DNA of 54,317 nt. Source: Clostridiales bacterium (lineage in GTDB: Bacteria > Bacillota > Clostridia > Peptostreptococcales > Anaerovoracaceae). A model generated the notes under the pieces. The model made no database searches. It was not told the origin of the DNA and saw only the letters and a program-made list of their open reading frames with translations. The translations under genes and the position numbers were made by a program. Below are positions 25,307-34,511 of this stretch, piece by piece. How positions within the stretch are numbered: position 1 is the first letter of the stretch; each line of letters starts with the position of its first letter. Location: the NCBI GenBank assembly GCA_022775805.1, contig JALFKB010000024.1, positions 1-54,317 on the forward strand, in the 5' to 3' direction.

Positions 25307-26233
25307 ATGAGCAAAGCAATAATAGCAATAGACAAAAGCAGATCATTCAGAGTATATCTGACAATAACAACCGATATGGTGCAGACAGCAGCCCGTATTC
25401 ACGACACCACGCCGCTGGGTTCTGCCGGTCTGGGAAGGGTTCTCACGGCAGCAGGCCTTATGGGAATCATGATGAAGAACCCGGAGGACAAGCTCACTGT
25501 GAACTTCAAGGGAGACGGGCCTGCGGGACAGATTCTCGCCACAGCCTACGGAACAGGCAAGGTTAAGGGTTACATTTCCAACCCTTCCGTTAACCTGCCT
25601 TTGACCCCTGAGGGCAAGCTGGATGTGGGCGGCTCCCTGGGCATAGGAGAGCTTTCCGTGATAAGAGATATCGGACTGAAGGAACCCTACATGGGGACAA
25701 TCGCCCTTGTAACCGGTGAGATAGCAGATGATCTGACTGCATATTTTTATATTTCCGAGCAGCAGAACACCTCTGTTGCCCTGGGAGTGAAGGTTGAGAA
25801 GGACTACTCAATCGGTGCGGCAGGAGGAATGATTATTCAGATGCTGCCGGATGCCGAGGAGGGGGCAATAGATGCTCTGGAGAAGATGATTGCCCAGATG
25901 CCGCCACTTACCACTCTTATCGACAGGGTGAAGGAGAAGGGGGCAGGCCTTTCGGAAAACGGCCTTGTGAGCTCTTTGCTTGATGAAATATTCTCGGGTC
26001 TTCCGGCAGATGTGAGGTACACATATGCACCGGAGATTCTTGACGAGAGGGAGATATCCTGGGAGTGCGACTGCAGCAGAGAGAGGATTGAACAGGCTCT
26101 CATGACAATCGGCAGGAAGGATCTTCAGGAGATAATAGAAGAAGACGGCAAGGCTGAGCTGCAGTGTCAGTTCTGCCTTAAGAAATACAATTTCGATAAA
26201 GGGGAATTGGAGGAAATACTGGAAAACATATGA
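25307..26233 (+). CDS. hslO: Redox-regulated chaperone Hsp33
   Basis: 308 aa. C-terminal zinc switch with CxC (ECDCS) and CxxC (CQFC) about 33 residues apart, as in Hsp33; the N-terminal chaperone domain includes GDGPAGQI and GYISNP. Oxidation releases zinc and activates holding of unfolded proteins. Ribosome site is poor. The stop overlaps the next start (ATGA-type). Confidence 0.95.
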   Translation: MSKAIIAIDKSRSFRVYLTITTDMVQTAARIHDTTPLGSAGLGRVLTAAGLMGIMMKNPEDKLTVNFKGDGPAGQILATAYGTGKVKGYISNPSVNLPLTPEGKLDVGGSLGIGELSVIRDIGLKEPYMGTIALVTGEIADDLTAYFYISEQQNTSVALGVKVEKDYSIGAAGGMIIQMLPDAEEGAIDALEKMIAQMPPLTTLIDRVKEKGAGLSENGLVSSLLDEIFSGLPADVRYTYAPEILDEREISWECDCSRERIEQALMTIGRKDLQEIIEEDGKAELQCQFCLKKYNFDKGELEEILENI

Positions 26234-26655
26234 AAGAGGTAATGGTAAGAATCAAGAGCATGCAGGTGAGCAGAGAGGCAGGCAGCGACGAGATGGAGTT
26301 TGTAACCGAGGCGAAGCTGTACAAGCGTAACGGAGCTCTTTACCTGCTGTATGAGGAAAGCGAGTTCAGCGGCATGCCCGGCTGCAGGACAAGGCTGCGC
26401 CTGAGGGACGATGAGGTTCAGATGAAGCGTTTCGGTGAGGGCGCAGGCATCGGAAATGAGCTCAGGTTCAAGAAGGGCTCCAGATATACCGGTCTATATG
26501 AAACTCCATTCGGACCGATTGAAATGGAGGTTCTCACCAACGATGTGGCGAGCACTATTTCCGAAGAGGGCACAGGACAGGTGGATATCGATTACGAGGT
26601 AAGCCTCAAGGGCCTTCTGGAGGGAAGAAACAGAATGAACATAACGCTCATGTAA
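26230..26655 (+). CDS. DUF1934 (YwiB-like) beta-barrel protein
   Basis: 141 aa, coupled to hslO by a 4-bp overlap. Matches the DUF1934 fold pattern: alternate strands, EAKLYKRNGALYLLYEESE, FKKGSRYTGLYETPFG and IDYEVSLKG. Family members are lipocalin-like small proteins of unknown function. Confidence 0.8.
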   Translation: MKEVMVRIKSMQVSREAGSDEMEFVTEAKLYKRNGALYLLYEESEFSGMPGCRTRLRLRDDEVQMKRFGEGAGIGNELRFKKGSRYTGLYETPFGPIEMEVLTNDVASTISEEGTGQVDIDYEVSLKGLLEGRNRMNITLM

Positions 26656-26665
26656 GGAGGCGCAG

Positions 26666-26758
26666 ATGAACAGAAGATTCACAAAGATAGTAGCATTAGT
26701 ATTAGCGGCCATTATGGTTATCACCACCTTTTCAATGGCCGTTGTTTATATACTGTAG
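26666..26758 (+). CDS. 30-aa single-span membrane peptide
   Basis: The ATG at 26666 follows TAAGGAGGCGC. The peptide is basic at the N-terminus (MNRRFTK) followed by one hydrophobic helix to the stop. It resembles the very small single-TM peptides found in Clostridial genomes (DUF4044-like), but I cannot confirm a family. It is in series with DUF1934 and DUF1846 genes. Confidence 0.6.
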   Translation: MNRRFTKIVALVLAAIMVITTFSMAVVYIL

Positions 26759-26787
26759 TTTTTTGACTTGTTGATGATGGAGGAAAG

Positions 26788-28302
26788 ATGAAAACAGGTT
26801 TCAGTGCAGAGAAGTACATTGAAGAACAGTCGAAGTATATCCTGGAGAGGATAAACAGCGGCGGGGGAGAGAGACTGTATCTGGAATTCGGCGGCAAGCT
26901 GGTTCAGGACAAGCATGCCATGAGAGTTCTCCCGGGGTTTGACGAGAACGCCAAGATAAAGCTCCTTGAGAAGATGAAGGATCAGGCGGAAATCATAATA
27001 TGTGTCTACTCCGGGGACATAACAACCAACAAGACCAGGGCCGATTTCGGCATCACATATGACCTGGAGGTTCTCAGGCTCATCGACATGTTCAGAAAGT
27101 ACAACCTGGAAATCAACAGCGTGGTTGTAACCAGATATGAGAAGAACTCTCCTGCAGTGGACAAGTTCATCAACAAGCTGGAGCAGAGGGGCATTAAGAC
27201 CTACAAGCACTTCTACACGAAGGGCTACCCTACAGATGTTGAGACCATCGTAAGCGAGGAAGGCTACGGTGCGAATCCGTACATTCAGGTGACGAAGCCC
27301 CTGGTGGTTGTTACAGCTCCGGGAGGGGGAAGCGGCAAGCTGGCAACATGCCTTTCCCAGCTGTATCACGAAAATCTGAGAGGAAACAAGGTAAGATATG
27401 CCAAGTTTGAAACCTTCCCGATCTGGAACCTGCCTTTGAAGCATCCTGTAAACGTTGCCTATGAGGCGGCAACGGCGGATCTTAAGGATGTGAACATGAT
27501 TGACTCCTTTCATCTGGAGGCCTACGGGGTCAAGGCGGTAAACTACAACAGAGACCTGGAGGTGTTTCCTGTAGTCAAGAGAATCATCGAGAAGATTACA
27601 GGTGCCGAGGCCGAGTATAAGTCCCCGACGGACATGGGGGTAAACAGAGTGGGCTTTGCCATTACCGATGATGAGGTGTGCAGAGAGGCGGCCCTTCAGG
27701 AAATAATAAGAAGATACATTATCGCGGAATGCGATTTCAAAAAAGGCAGAATCGGATCAGATGTGCTGGAGAGAGCCAAGCTGCTGATGGATGAGATGGA
27801 CCTTAAGGTTACAGACAGACCTGTGGTGCTCCCTGCAAGGCAGTATGCTGAAACAAAAAGACAGGAAAACGACAGGTATGCCAATGTAGTTGTGGCGGCA
27901 CTGGAGCTTCCTGACGGAAGAATCATTACAGGCAGAAGCTCCCGCAGAATGGTTGCTGCTGCGGCGGTTATTCTCAATGCGGTTAAAGAGCTTACGGGAA
28001 TGTCGGATGAGCTTCACCTGATTTCACCGAGCATTCTGGAGAGCATTCAGAACCTGAAGGTTGATGTGCTCCAGGCGGAGAAGACCTCTCTTAACTGTGA
28101 GGAGGTTCTCACGGCGCTGACCATGTCCGCAGCCACAAACCCCGCTGCAGAGGTGGCTCTCAGCAAACTGACCTGCCTCAGGGGCTGCTGCGCTCACTGC
28201 ACGGCAATTCTGTCCGACAAGGACGAGAAGACTCTCAAGGCAATGGGAATCGATGTTACAAGCGACCCTGAATACATAACAAACAACTTATATTACAGCT
28301 AA
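26788..28302 (+). CDS. DUF1846 / UPF0371 protein
   Basis: 504 aa, usual length. Recognised from the N-terminal [33 protein letters not shown] and the glycine-rich [19 protein letters not shown]. That loop resembles a nucleotide-binding site. Function is unknown. GGAGGAAAG precedes the ATG. Confidence 0.88.
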   Translation: MKTGFSAEKYIEEQSKYILERINSGGGERLYLEFGGKLVQDKHAMRVLPGFDENAKIKLLEKMKDQAEIIICVYSGDITTNKTRADFGITYDLEVLRLIDMFRKYNLEINSVVVTRYEKNSPAVDKFINKLEQRGIKTYKHFYTKGYPTDVETIVSEEGYGANPYIQVTKPLVVVTAPGGGSGKLATCLSQLYHENLRGNKVRYAKFETFPIWNLPLKHPVNVAYEAATADLKDVNMIDSFHLEAYGVKAVNYNRDLEVFPVVKRIIEKITGAEAEYKSPTDMGVNRVGFAITDDEVCREAALQEIIRRYIIAECDFKKGRIGSDVLERAKLLMDEMDLKVTDRPVVLPARQYAETKRQENDRYANVVVAALELPDGRIITGRSSRRMVAAAAVILNAVKELTGMSDELHLISPSILESIQNLKVDVLQAEKTSLNCEEVLTALTMSAATNPAAEVALSKLTCLRGCCAHCTAILSDKDEKTLKAMGIDVTSDPEYITNNLYYS

Positions 28303-28320
28303 TTATCAGGCAAGAGACAG

Positions 28321-29265
28321 ATGTACGGGAAATATTTTGTATTGTTTGCAATCCTCTTTACCGGCTGGTTTCTGAGGAAAATAAATTTCATAGACGATAA
28401 GATGAACCACAGCATGAACAAGCTTATCGTCTATTTCGCGTACCCGTGTCTGATTGTCCATAACATAGGAAATGTAGACATGACAGGCAGGCTGGTGCTG
28501 GACTTTCTCATAGGTTTCGGAATAAGCCTGGCCTGCTTCTTCATATACGGAGCCATATCCTTCGGTTATGCAAAGGCAAGAAAGTTTCCGTCCGACTGCT
28601 CAAATGTGGCGGAGTTTGCAATGGCCACTCCAAACAACGGGTTCATGGGATTCCCTGTGTCGCTTATATTCTTCGGGGAGAAGGGGCTGTTTCTCATGCT
28701 GGCACACAATGCCGCAATGAACTTCTTCATTTTTACCTACGGCACAAATCTTCTGAACAGAAACAACCCGGAGAGGCGCAAGCCTACAATACGGAATGTG
28801 ATAAGGGCTACATTCAAGTTCCTGTTGAATCCGAACATTCTGGCGCTGTTTATTGGTTTTGCATTGAGCCTGCTGGGGGGTATTCTCCCCGAGGCTGTTG
28901 ATGAGTACCTGCTTTATATAGGAAACGTGTCCACGCCGATGGCCATGATTTTCATAGGCTCATCCCTGGCAACTGCAGATCTCAGGAAGGTGCTCACAAC
29001 GAAGCTTGTCATTGAAGCTTCAATCGTGAAGCTGCTGGTGCTTCCCCTTGTGACAATCGGGCTTGTTTATTTCCTGCCGGTGGCTCCCCTTATCAAGAGC
29101 ATTGTGGTGCTGGGAATAGCCTTCCCTACTGCGGCAACGGTATCAATGCTGGCGGAACAGGAGAACCAGTCGGCGCTCACGGCTAGTCAGATTCTGGTGC
29201 TTTCCACCATTGCGTCAATCGTAACGGTGCCTGCATCGGTGAATCTCATAAATCTGCTGTTCTAA
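28321..29265 (+). CDS. AEC-family (auxin efflux carrier-like) transporter
   Basis: 314 aa, about ten TM helices in two inverted halves. Family marks: GWFLRKINFID, NKLIVYFAYPCLI, the crossover ATPNNGFMGFPV, and in the second half GIAFPTAATVSMLAEQ. Members carry carboxylates such as malate or malonate; substrate is not evident here. 18 bp after the DUF1846 gene. Confidence 0.85.
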   Translation: MYGKYFVLFAILFTGWFLRKINFIDDKMNHSMNKLIVYFAYPCLIVHNIGNVDMTGRLVLDFLIGFGISLACFFIYGAISFGYAKARKFPSDCSNVAEFAMATPNNGFMGFPVSLIFFGEKGLFLMLAHNAAMNFFIFTYGTNLLNRNNPERRKPTIRNVIRATFKFLLNPNILALFIGFALSLLGGILPEAVDEYLLYIGNVSTPMAMIFIGSSLATADLRKVLTTKLVIEASIVKLLVLPLVTIGLVYFLPVAPLIKSIVVLGIAFPTAATVSMLAEQENQSALTASQILVLSTIASIVTVPASVNLINLLF

Positions 29266-29348
29266 AGCTGTTATAGATGGGAACAGGCCCGGGAGCGGGC
29301 GGGGTATTACGGGAGAAAGTGGCGCGTTACTGCGCCGGAGGATAACAA

Positions 29349-30572
29349 ATGAGAATAAAGGTAATAACAGAGAAAACAGGAATAGAAAAAAGCGAAATAC
29401 TGGCTTTGCGAGGTGAGGCCGGAAGGGCTCTTGACAGGCTCTGGTCGGGAAGTGAGCCAATGACCGGCTGGGTTCAGGCTCCAATGTCCTCCAGGGGAGA
29501 GCTGCTGGAGCGGGTGCTGGCGATTTCCGATATTATCCGGAATGAAGCGGAGCTGCTGGTGGTTCTGGGAATAGGAGGCTCGTATCTCGGTGCAAAGGCA
29601 GCAATAGAGGCTCTGCCGAAATTCGAGAGGGGAATCCCGGTGAGATTTCTGGGCTTTAACCTCTGCAGCGATTACTACCTGGAGACTCTTGAGGAAATAA
29701 AAAACAAGAAAACGATGGTGTGCGTTGTATCCAAGTCGGGAAATACCATGGAGGTTCGCACAGCCCTTGAGATAATAAAGCCCGTGCTTGAAGAGAAGTA
29801 CGGCAGTGCCGAAGCGGCGGCTCAGCGGATTCTGGCAATTACCGATGCCAAGGATGGCTCCCTGAGGGAAGAGGCTGAGGAGATGGGATACACCACTTTG
29901 GAAATTCCCCGGGACATCGGCGGCAGGTACTCGGTGCTGACTGCGGCGGGACTGCTTCCTATGGCTGTCAGCGGCATTGATATCAGGGAGGTGCTGGATG
30001 GTGCGGCAGATTGCGCCAATTCCCCTGAGTGGGACGGGGATGCAGTTGACTATGCCATTTCGAGGTTTCTCCTCCAGGAGAAGGGCAAGGAAGTTGAGCT
30101 TATAGAGCTTTGCCATTCCAGACTTAATTATCTTGGGGAATGGATGAAGCAGCTCTACGGTGAGAGCGAGGGCAAAAACGGAGGAGGGCTGATGCCTTCA
30201 ACCCTTGTGTTCTCCACGGATTTGCATTCCATGGGTCAGTACCTGCAGCAGGGAAGACAGATTTTCATGGAAACGATGGTTATTGTTGATAAGCCGGTGA
30301 GAGATATTCCGATTCCGGCAGGTCCTCAGGCGGGAAAGACTGTAAGGGATCTTTCAGCCGCAATGGTTTCGGGAGTTGTGAAGGCTCACAGAACCATCGG
30401 AATTCCTGTGGTTGAAATACATCTGCCGGTTCTGGACGCCTATGAGTACGGTCAGCTTCTGTATTTTCTGGAAACAACCTGTGCCATAACTGCCATGCTC
30501 AGCGGAGTGAACCCCTTCGATCAGCCGGGGGTGGAAAGCTACAAGGCGGAAATGCACAAGCTGCTGGATTAA
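29349..30572 (+). CDS. pgi: Glucose-6-phosphate isomerase
   Basis: 407 aa, the short bacterial form. VLGIGGSYLGAKA and VVSKSGNTMEVRTALE bind the phosphate; GGRYSVLTAAGLLP is the central signature; catalytic residues lie in MKQLYGESEGK and the C-terminal DQPGVESYK. Interconverts glucose-6-P and fructose-6-P. A GGCGC/GCGCC hairpin lies just before the ribosome site GGAGG. Confidence 0.95.
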   Translation: MRIKVITEKTGIEKSEILALRGEAGRALDRLWSGSEPMTGWVQAPMSSRGELLERVLAISDIIRNEAELLVVLGIGGSYLGAKAAIEALPKFERGIPVRFLGFNLCSDYYLETLEEIKNKKTMVCVVSKSGNTMEVRTALEIIKPVLEEKYGSAEAAAQRILAITDAKDGSLREEAEEMGYTTLEIPRDIGGRYSVLTAAGLLPMAVSGIDIREVLDGAADCANSPEWDGDAVDYAISRFLLQEKGKEVELIELCHSRLNYLGEWMKQLYGESEGKNGGGLMPSTLVFSTDLHSMGQYLQQGRQIFMETMVIVDKPVRDIPIPAGPQAGKTVRDLSAAMVSGVVKAHRTIGIPVVEIHLPVLDAYEYGQLLYFLETTCAITAMLSGVNPFDQPGVESYKAEMHKLLD

Positions 30573-30678
30573 AACCCGCTGCATAGGAGACTGACAAAAA
30601 AACAACAAGGTTTTTGCGGCGATTAACCCCTGGTAAGCCCTGATGTGTTGTTAAAAATTAAACGTTCTCCCCAAAGCC

Positions 30679-30707
30679 TTTACATTTCAACGGTTTTGGG
30701 TTATAAT
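30679..30707 (+). promoter_or_regulatory. Promoter of hbd
   Basis: TTTACA, 17-bp spacer, TATAAT (30702-30707). AAGGAGG precedes the ATG at 30776. Confidence 0.75.
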
Positions 30708-30775
30708 GAATTGAAATTTTAAAAGTTAATTGTTTAACAATCTCAAAAAAGATTGAATTAAGGAGGATATTTAAC

Positions 30776-31630
30776 ATGGCAATTAAGACAATTGGTGTAC
30801 TCGGTTCAGGTACAATGGGCGCCGGAATCATGCAGGTTTGTGCTCTGGCAGGCTACAATGTAGTTCAGAGATCAAGAAGACAGACATCTGTAGACGGCGG
30901 AAGAGCAACTGTAGAAAAGAAGCTTGCTAAGCTGGTTGCAAAGGAAAAGCTGACTCAGGAAGATATGGATGCTGCAATGGCAAGAATTTCCGGATCAACT
31001 GACCTTGAAATCATGAAGGACGCAGACTTCATCATCGAAGCAGCAACTGAAGACATGGAAGCCAAGAAGGCTCTCTTCAAGGATCTGGACGAGCTCTGCA
31101 AGCCTGAATGCATCATTGCTACAAATACATCAGCCCTTTCAATTACAGAAATCGCTGCAGCAACAGGCAGACCTGACAAGATTATCGGAATGCACTTCTT
31201 CAATCCTGTTCCGGCAATGAAGCTGGTTGAAGTTGTTAAGGGACTGGCTACTTCAGAAGAAACAAGAGAAGTCGTTCTGGGTCTCTGCGCAGATTTCAAG
31301 AAGACTCCTGTTGATGTAGAAGAAGCTCCTGGATTCGTAGTAAACAGAATTCTGATTCCTATGATCAATGAAGCAATCGGCATCCTGGCAGACGGCGTTG
31401 CTGATGCAGAAGGCATCGACACTGCAATGAAGCTTGGTGCCAACCACCCAATGGGACCTCTCGCTCTGGGAGACCTCATCGGACTGGATGTTTGCCTGGC
31501 AATCATGGAAACTCTCTACAGAGAATTCGGCGACACTAAGTACAGACCTCACCCACTTCTCAGAAAGATGGTAAGAGCAAACAAGCTGGGAATGAAGACA
31601 GGCGTAGGCTTCTTCGATTACAGCAAATAA
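30776..31630 (+). CDS. hbd: 3-hydroxybutyryl-CoA dehydrogenase, probably NADP-preferring
   Basis: 284 aa. Reduces acetoacetyl-CoA to 3-hydroxybutyryl-CoA in butyrate synthesis. Rossmann start [12 protein letters not shown]; catalytic NTSALSITE and [31 protein letters not shown] in the C-domain. At the end of beta-2, where NAD-linked enzymes have an acidic residue (typically R-D-I), this protein reads [10 protein letters not shown], which suggests room and charge for the NADP phosphate. It is monocistronic with a strong promoter and terminator, so likely abundant. Crotonase and acyl-CoA dehydrogenase are not in this window. Confidence 0.93.
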   Translation: MAIKTIGVLGSGTMGAGIMQVCALAGYNVVQRSRRQTSVDGGRATVEKKLAKLVAKEKLTQEDMDAAMARISGSTDLEIMKDADFIIEAATEDMEAKKALFKDLDELCKPECIIATNTSALSITEIAAATGRPDKIIGMHFFNPVPAMKLVEVVKGLATSEETREVVLGLCADFKKTPVDVEEAPGFVVNRILIPMINEAIGILADGVADAEGIDTAMKLGANHPMGPLALGDLIGLDVCLAIMETLYREFGDTKYRPHPLLRKMVRANKLGMKTGVGFFDYSK

Positions 31631-31659
31631 GAACTGCATGCACAGTTTTGTACAGCAGC

Positions 31660-31689
31660 ACGGGGCTTCATATGAAGCCCCGTTTTTTT
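31660..31689 (+). terminator. Terminator of hbd
   Basis: ACGGGGCTTCAT / ATGAAGCCCCGT self-complementary stem and T-run. Confidence 0.92.
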
Positions 31690-31754
31690 ATTTGATGGAT
31701 AGCCCCTGGCTACGGTTCCGATCTTTCGGGTACGGTTCAGCCTGCCCTTTTTCA

Positions 31755-31783
31755 TTGCAATCCTAAGACCCTGAGAGTATAAT
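31755..31783 (+). promoter_or_regulatory. Promoter of rho
   Basis: TTGCAA, 17-bp spacer, TATAAT (31778-31783). The -10 box covers the TTG at 31783, which rules that codon out as a start of rho. Confidence 0.75.
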
Positions 31784-31810
31784 TGGAGCGGGGTATTGCA
31801 AATCTAAATA

Positions 31811-31903
31811 ATGAAGAGATCATTTCTACTGACTATCATGGCATTACTGCCGAATTTCCAGACAGATATCGAAAGGATTATTTTAATATGTGGAAAACAA
31901 TGA
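31811..31903 (+). CDS. Possible 30-codon leader ORF upstream of rho
   Basis: An ATG about 25 bases after the predicted transcript start opens a 30-codon frame beginning MKRSFLLTIMALLP. Its TGA at 31901-31903 overlaps an ATG at 31900 that is in frame with rho (ATGA). The ribosome site is weak (GCGGGG, far upstream). It could couple or tune rho translation, or be chance. Confidence 0.35.
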   Translation: MKRSFLLTIMALLPNFQTDIERIILICGKQ

Positions 31904-33339
31904 ATGAGGCCACACTGTCTTCAAAGAAGGTGGGGGAACTCAGAGAAATCGCTAAGACCTTCGGGCTTAAAGGCTATGAGAAAATGAGGAAGGCCGAGCT
32001 TATTGAGGCGCTTAAAACAGAGGGCGAAGCTGAGCAGGATGCACCCGAAAAGAAGGAACAGTCAACAGAGGCGGCAGATACAGAGACCTCCGGAGCAGAG
32101 GAATCAAAGGCGGAGTCATCCGGAACAGAGTCCCGGGAGGAGTCCGAAAAGAAGCGGGGCACCAGAGTGGCCAAGGGGGACAAGGTGCCGGAGCAGGTGG
32201 TACCGGACAGAGATGACAGATACGAGGCAGAGGGCATTCTGGACCTGGCAGAGGATGGATTCGGATTCCTGAGATTCAACAACTTCCTCACCAGTGACAA
32301 GGATATATATGTTGCCCCTGCTCAGATAAGAAGATTCAATCTGAAGACGGGGGACAAGGTAAAAGGAATATGCAGACCGCCGAAGGGCGATGCCAGATTC
32401 GGAGCGCTTCTGTATGTGATAAGCGTAAATGACGAGGAGCCGGGTGCGGCAATCAGAAGGCCGGATTTCAGCACCCTGACACCGATTTTCCCGAATGAGA
32501 AGCTGGTGATGGAGGACGGCAGACAGGAGCTGTCCCTCAGGGTAATAGATCTGATAGCACCAATAGGCAAAGGTCAGAGAGGTCTGATTGTAGCGCCGCC
32601 GAAGGCAGGCAAGACAGTGCTGCTTAAGAAAATAGCCAACAGCATCGAGAAGCATTATCCGGAGGTGGAAATGATTGTGCTGCTGGTGGATGAAAGACCT
32701 GAAGAAGTTACGGATTTCAAGAGAAGTCTGCTGAATGAAAAGAGCGAAGTAATTTATTCCACCTTTGACGAGCTTCCAGCCCACCATGTGAAGGTGGCGG
32801 AAATGGTATACGGAAGGGCCCAGCGCCTTGCGGAACAGGGCAAGGATGTTGTGGTTCTGCTGGACAGTATAACAAGACTTGCCAGAGCATATAACCTGGT
32901 GGTTCCTCCGTCGGGAAAGACTCTGAGCGGAGGTTTTGACCCGGGGGCACTCCACAAGCCAAAAAAATTCTTCGGCGCAGCCAGGAAGCTGGAGGAGGGA
33001 GGCAGCATTACGATTCTGGCAACTGCCCTGGTTGAAACAGGCAGCAGAATGGACGACCTCATATACGAAGAATTCAAGGGAACGGGCAACATGGAACTGT
33101 TCCTGGACAGAAAGCTTTCGGAGAAGAGAATATTCCCTGCAATCGATCTGGCCAAGTCAGGAACGAGAAGGGAAGAGCTGCTCATGAACCAACACGAAAT
33201 GCAAGCGGTATGGGCAATGAGAAGAGCCCTTGGAAACAGAGAAAATGCAGAGGTAACCGAGGCGATTCTCGATAACCTTCAGATGACAAAGGACAACGCG
33301 ACCTTCATAGATGTAATACAGAAAACCAGGCTGAAGTAG
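31888..33339 (+). CDS. rho: Transcription termination factor Rho
   Basis: 483 aa from the ATG at 31888 (GAAAGGA upstream); 31900 is an alternative, and 31783 lies in the promoter. N-terminal helix bundle VGELREIAKTFGLKGYEKM, then a ~70-residue acidic, low-complexity insertion (Glu/Ser/Thr-rich). The cold-shock-like RNA-binding domain includes GFGFLRFNN. The ATPase has APPKAGKT (Walker A), VVVLLDSITRLARAYN (Walker B/Q loop), PSGKTLSGG and GSITILATALVETGSRMD. It is a hexameric RNA translocase that ends untranslated transcripts. Confidence 0.95.
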   Translation: MWKTMNEATLSSKKVGELREIAKTFGLKGYEKMRKAELIEALKTEGEAEQDAPEKKEQSTEAADTETSGAEESKAESSGTESREESEKKRGTRVAKGDKVPEQVVPDRDDRYEAEGILDLAEDGFGFLRFNNFLTSDKDIYVAPAQIRRFNLKTGDKVKGICRPPKGDARFGALLYVISVNDEEPGAAIRRPDFSTLTPIFPNEKLVMEDGRQELSLRVIDLIAPIGKGQRGLIVAPPKAGKTVLLKKIANSIEKHYPEVEMIVLLVDERPEEVTDFKRSLLNEKSEVIYSTFDELPAHHVKVAEMVYGRAQRLAEQGKDVVVLLDSITRLARAYNLVVPPSGKTLSGGFDPGALHKPKKFFGAARKLEEGGSITILATALVETGSRMDDLIYEEFKGTGNMELFLDRKLSEKRIFPAIDLAKSGTRREELLMNQHEMQAVWAMRRALGNRENAEVTEAILDNLQMTKDNATFIDVIQKTRLK

Positions 33340-33407
33340 GTTGACCGGCAGATTCGCCGAACCGGATGTCCTGGGAATATAGGAAAACAGACAAAAGGAA
33401 TCGTATA

Positions 33408-34511
33408 ATGGATTTAAAGAAAATATTCATCAAGGATGCATGTCCCACCAAGATGGGCGGCCAGGCCGTAATGGAAGGCATCATGATGAAAGGGGACAGG
33501 AAGACCGCCCTGGCGGTTAGAGTTCCCGGAGGAAACATAGAAATAGAAACAAAGAAAACGAAGACCTACGGGAAGTGGATGAAAATTCCCCTTCTCAGAG
33601 GCGTTATTGCCTTTGCGGATTCCCTGGTATACGGGTGCAAAACCCTTATGGACTCCGCGAATGTCCTTGAGGAATACGACGATGAGGAGTACGAAGCATC
33701 AAGATTCGAACAGTGGATTGAGAAAAAATTCGGAAGCCAGGCCCTGTGGCACTTCCTGGTTTACAGCTCCGTGGCAATAGCCCTGGCGTTTTCAATCGGA
33801 GTGTTCATACTGCTGCCAACATGGGTGGCATCTCTGGCGAAGCTTGTGACAGAGAGCGTGATCTGGATCAACCTTGTGGAGGGGATTCTGCGAATAGCCC
33901 TTTTCATACTATATGTATGGGGAATATCCCATATGCCCGATATCAAAAGGGTTTTCATGTATCACGGGGCTGAACACAAGACCATTCACACCTTCGAGAA
34001 TCTGCCGCGCAAAGGCAACGGATCCGACGGGGATGGAGAATCTGAACCGGACCTCTCCCGACTGACGGTGGAGGCCTGCAGGGAATACCCTACCCTGCAC
34101 CCGCGGTGCGGAACCAGCTTCCTCATGTTCGTGTTCATTATTGCCTTTGCATGTCACGTGCTGCTGGGGTGGCCGGTGCTTTGGCTGAGAATAGTAACGC
34201 GACTGCTTCTTCTGCCTGTTATTGCGGGACTTTCCTATGAGCTGCTGAAATGGGCGGGAAGGAGCGATAACTGGCTGGTTAAGATACTGAGCATGCCGGG
34301 GCTGTGGCTGCAGAAGATAACCACATCGGAACCGGATGACGATATGCTTGAGGTGGCAATTGAAGCGGTGAAGGCTGTTTGCGACAGCACTCCGCCGAGG
34401 AAGTATACGGTGAGAAAGACAGAGGGCTGGCCGGAGGATCGTTTTGAGTATCCCCATGTATGGGATCTGCCCGGCAGCAGGCAGGAAAGAAAGAGCAGTA
34501 ATGAAGACTAG
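33408..34511 (+). CDS. DUF1385 membrane protein (YqhQ-like)
   Basis: 367 aa from the ATG at 33408 (AAAAGGAAT before it). Family marks: GGQAVMEGIMMKG, LLRGVIAFADSL, MYHGAEHKTIHTFE and HPRCGTSFL, with four or more TM helices. The conserved His/Glu residues suggest a metal site. DUF1385 genes usually sit next to prmC and rho as here; function is unknown. Its end overlaps prmC by 11 bp. Confidence 0.88.
   Translation: MDLKKIFIKDACPTKMGGQAVMEGIMMKGDRKTALAVRVPGGNIEIETKKTKTYGKWMKIPLLRGVIAFADSLVYGCKTLMDSANVLEEYDDEEYEASRFEQWIEKKFGSQALWHFLVYSSVAIALAFSIGVFILLPTWVASLAKLVTESVIWINLVEGILRIALFILYVWGISHMPDIKRVFMYHGAEHKTIHTFENLPRKGNGSDGDGESEPDLSRLTVEACREYPTLHPRCGTSFLMFVFIIAFACHVLLGWPVLWLRIVTRLLLLPVIAGLSYELLKWAGRSDNWLVKILSMPGLWLQKITTSEPDDDMLEVAIEAVKAVCDSTPPRKYTVRKTEGWPEDRFEYPHVWDLPGSRQERKSSNED

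Noticed and set aside
31783-31887. N-terminal extension of Rho starting at TTG 31783
   Set aside because: The TTG overlaps the TATAAT -10 box, so it cannot be in the transcript.
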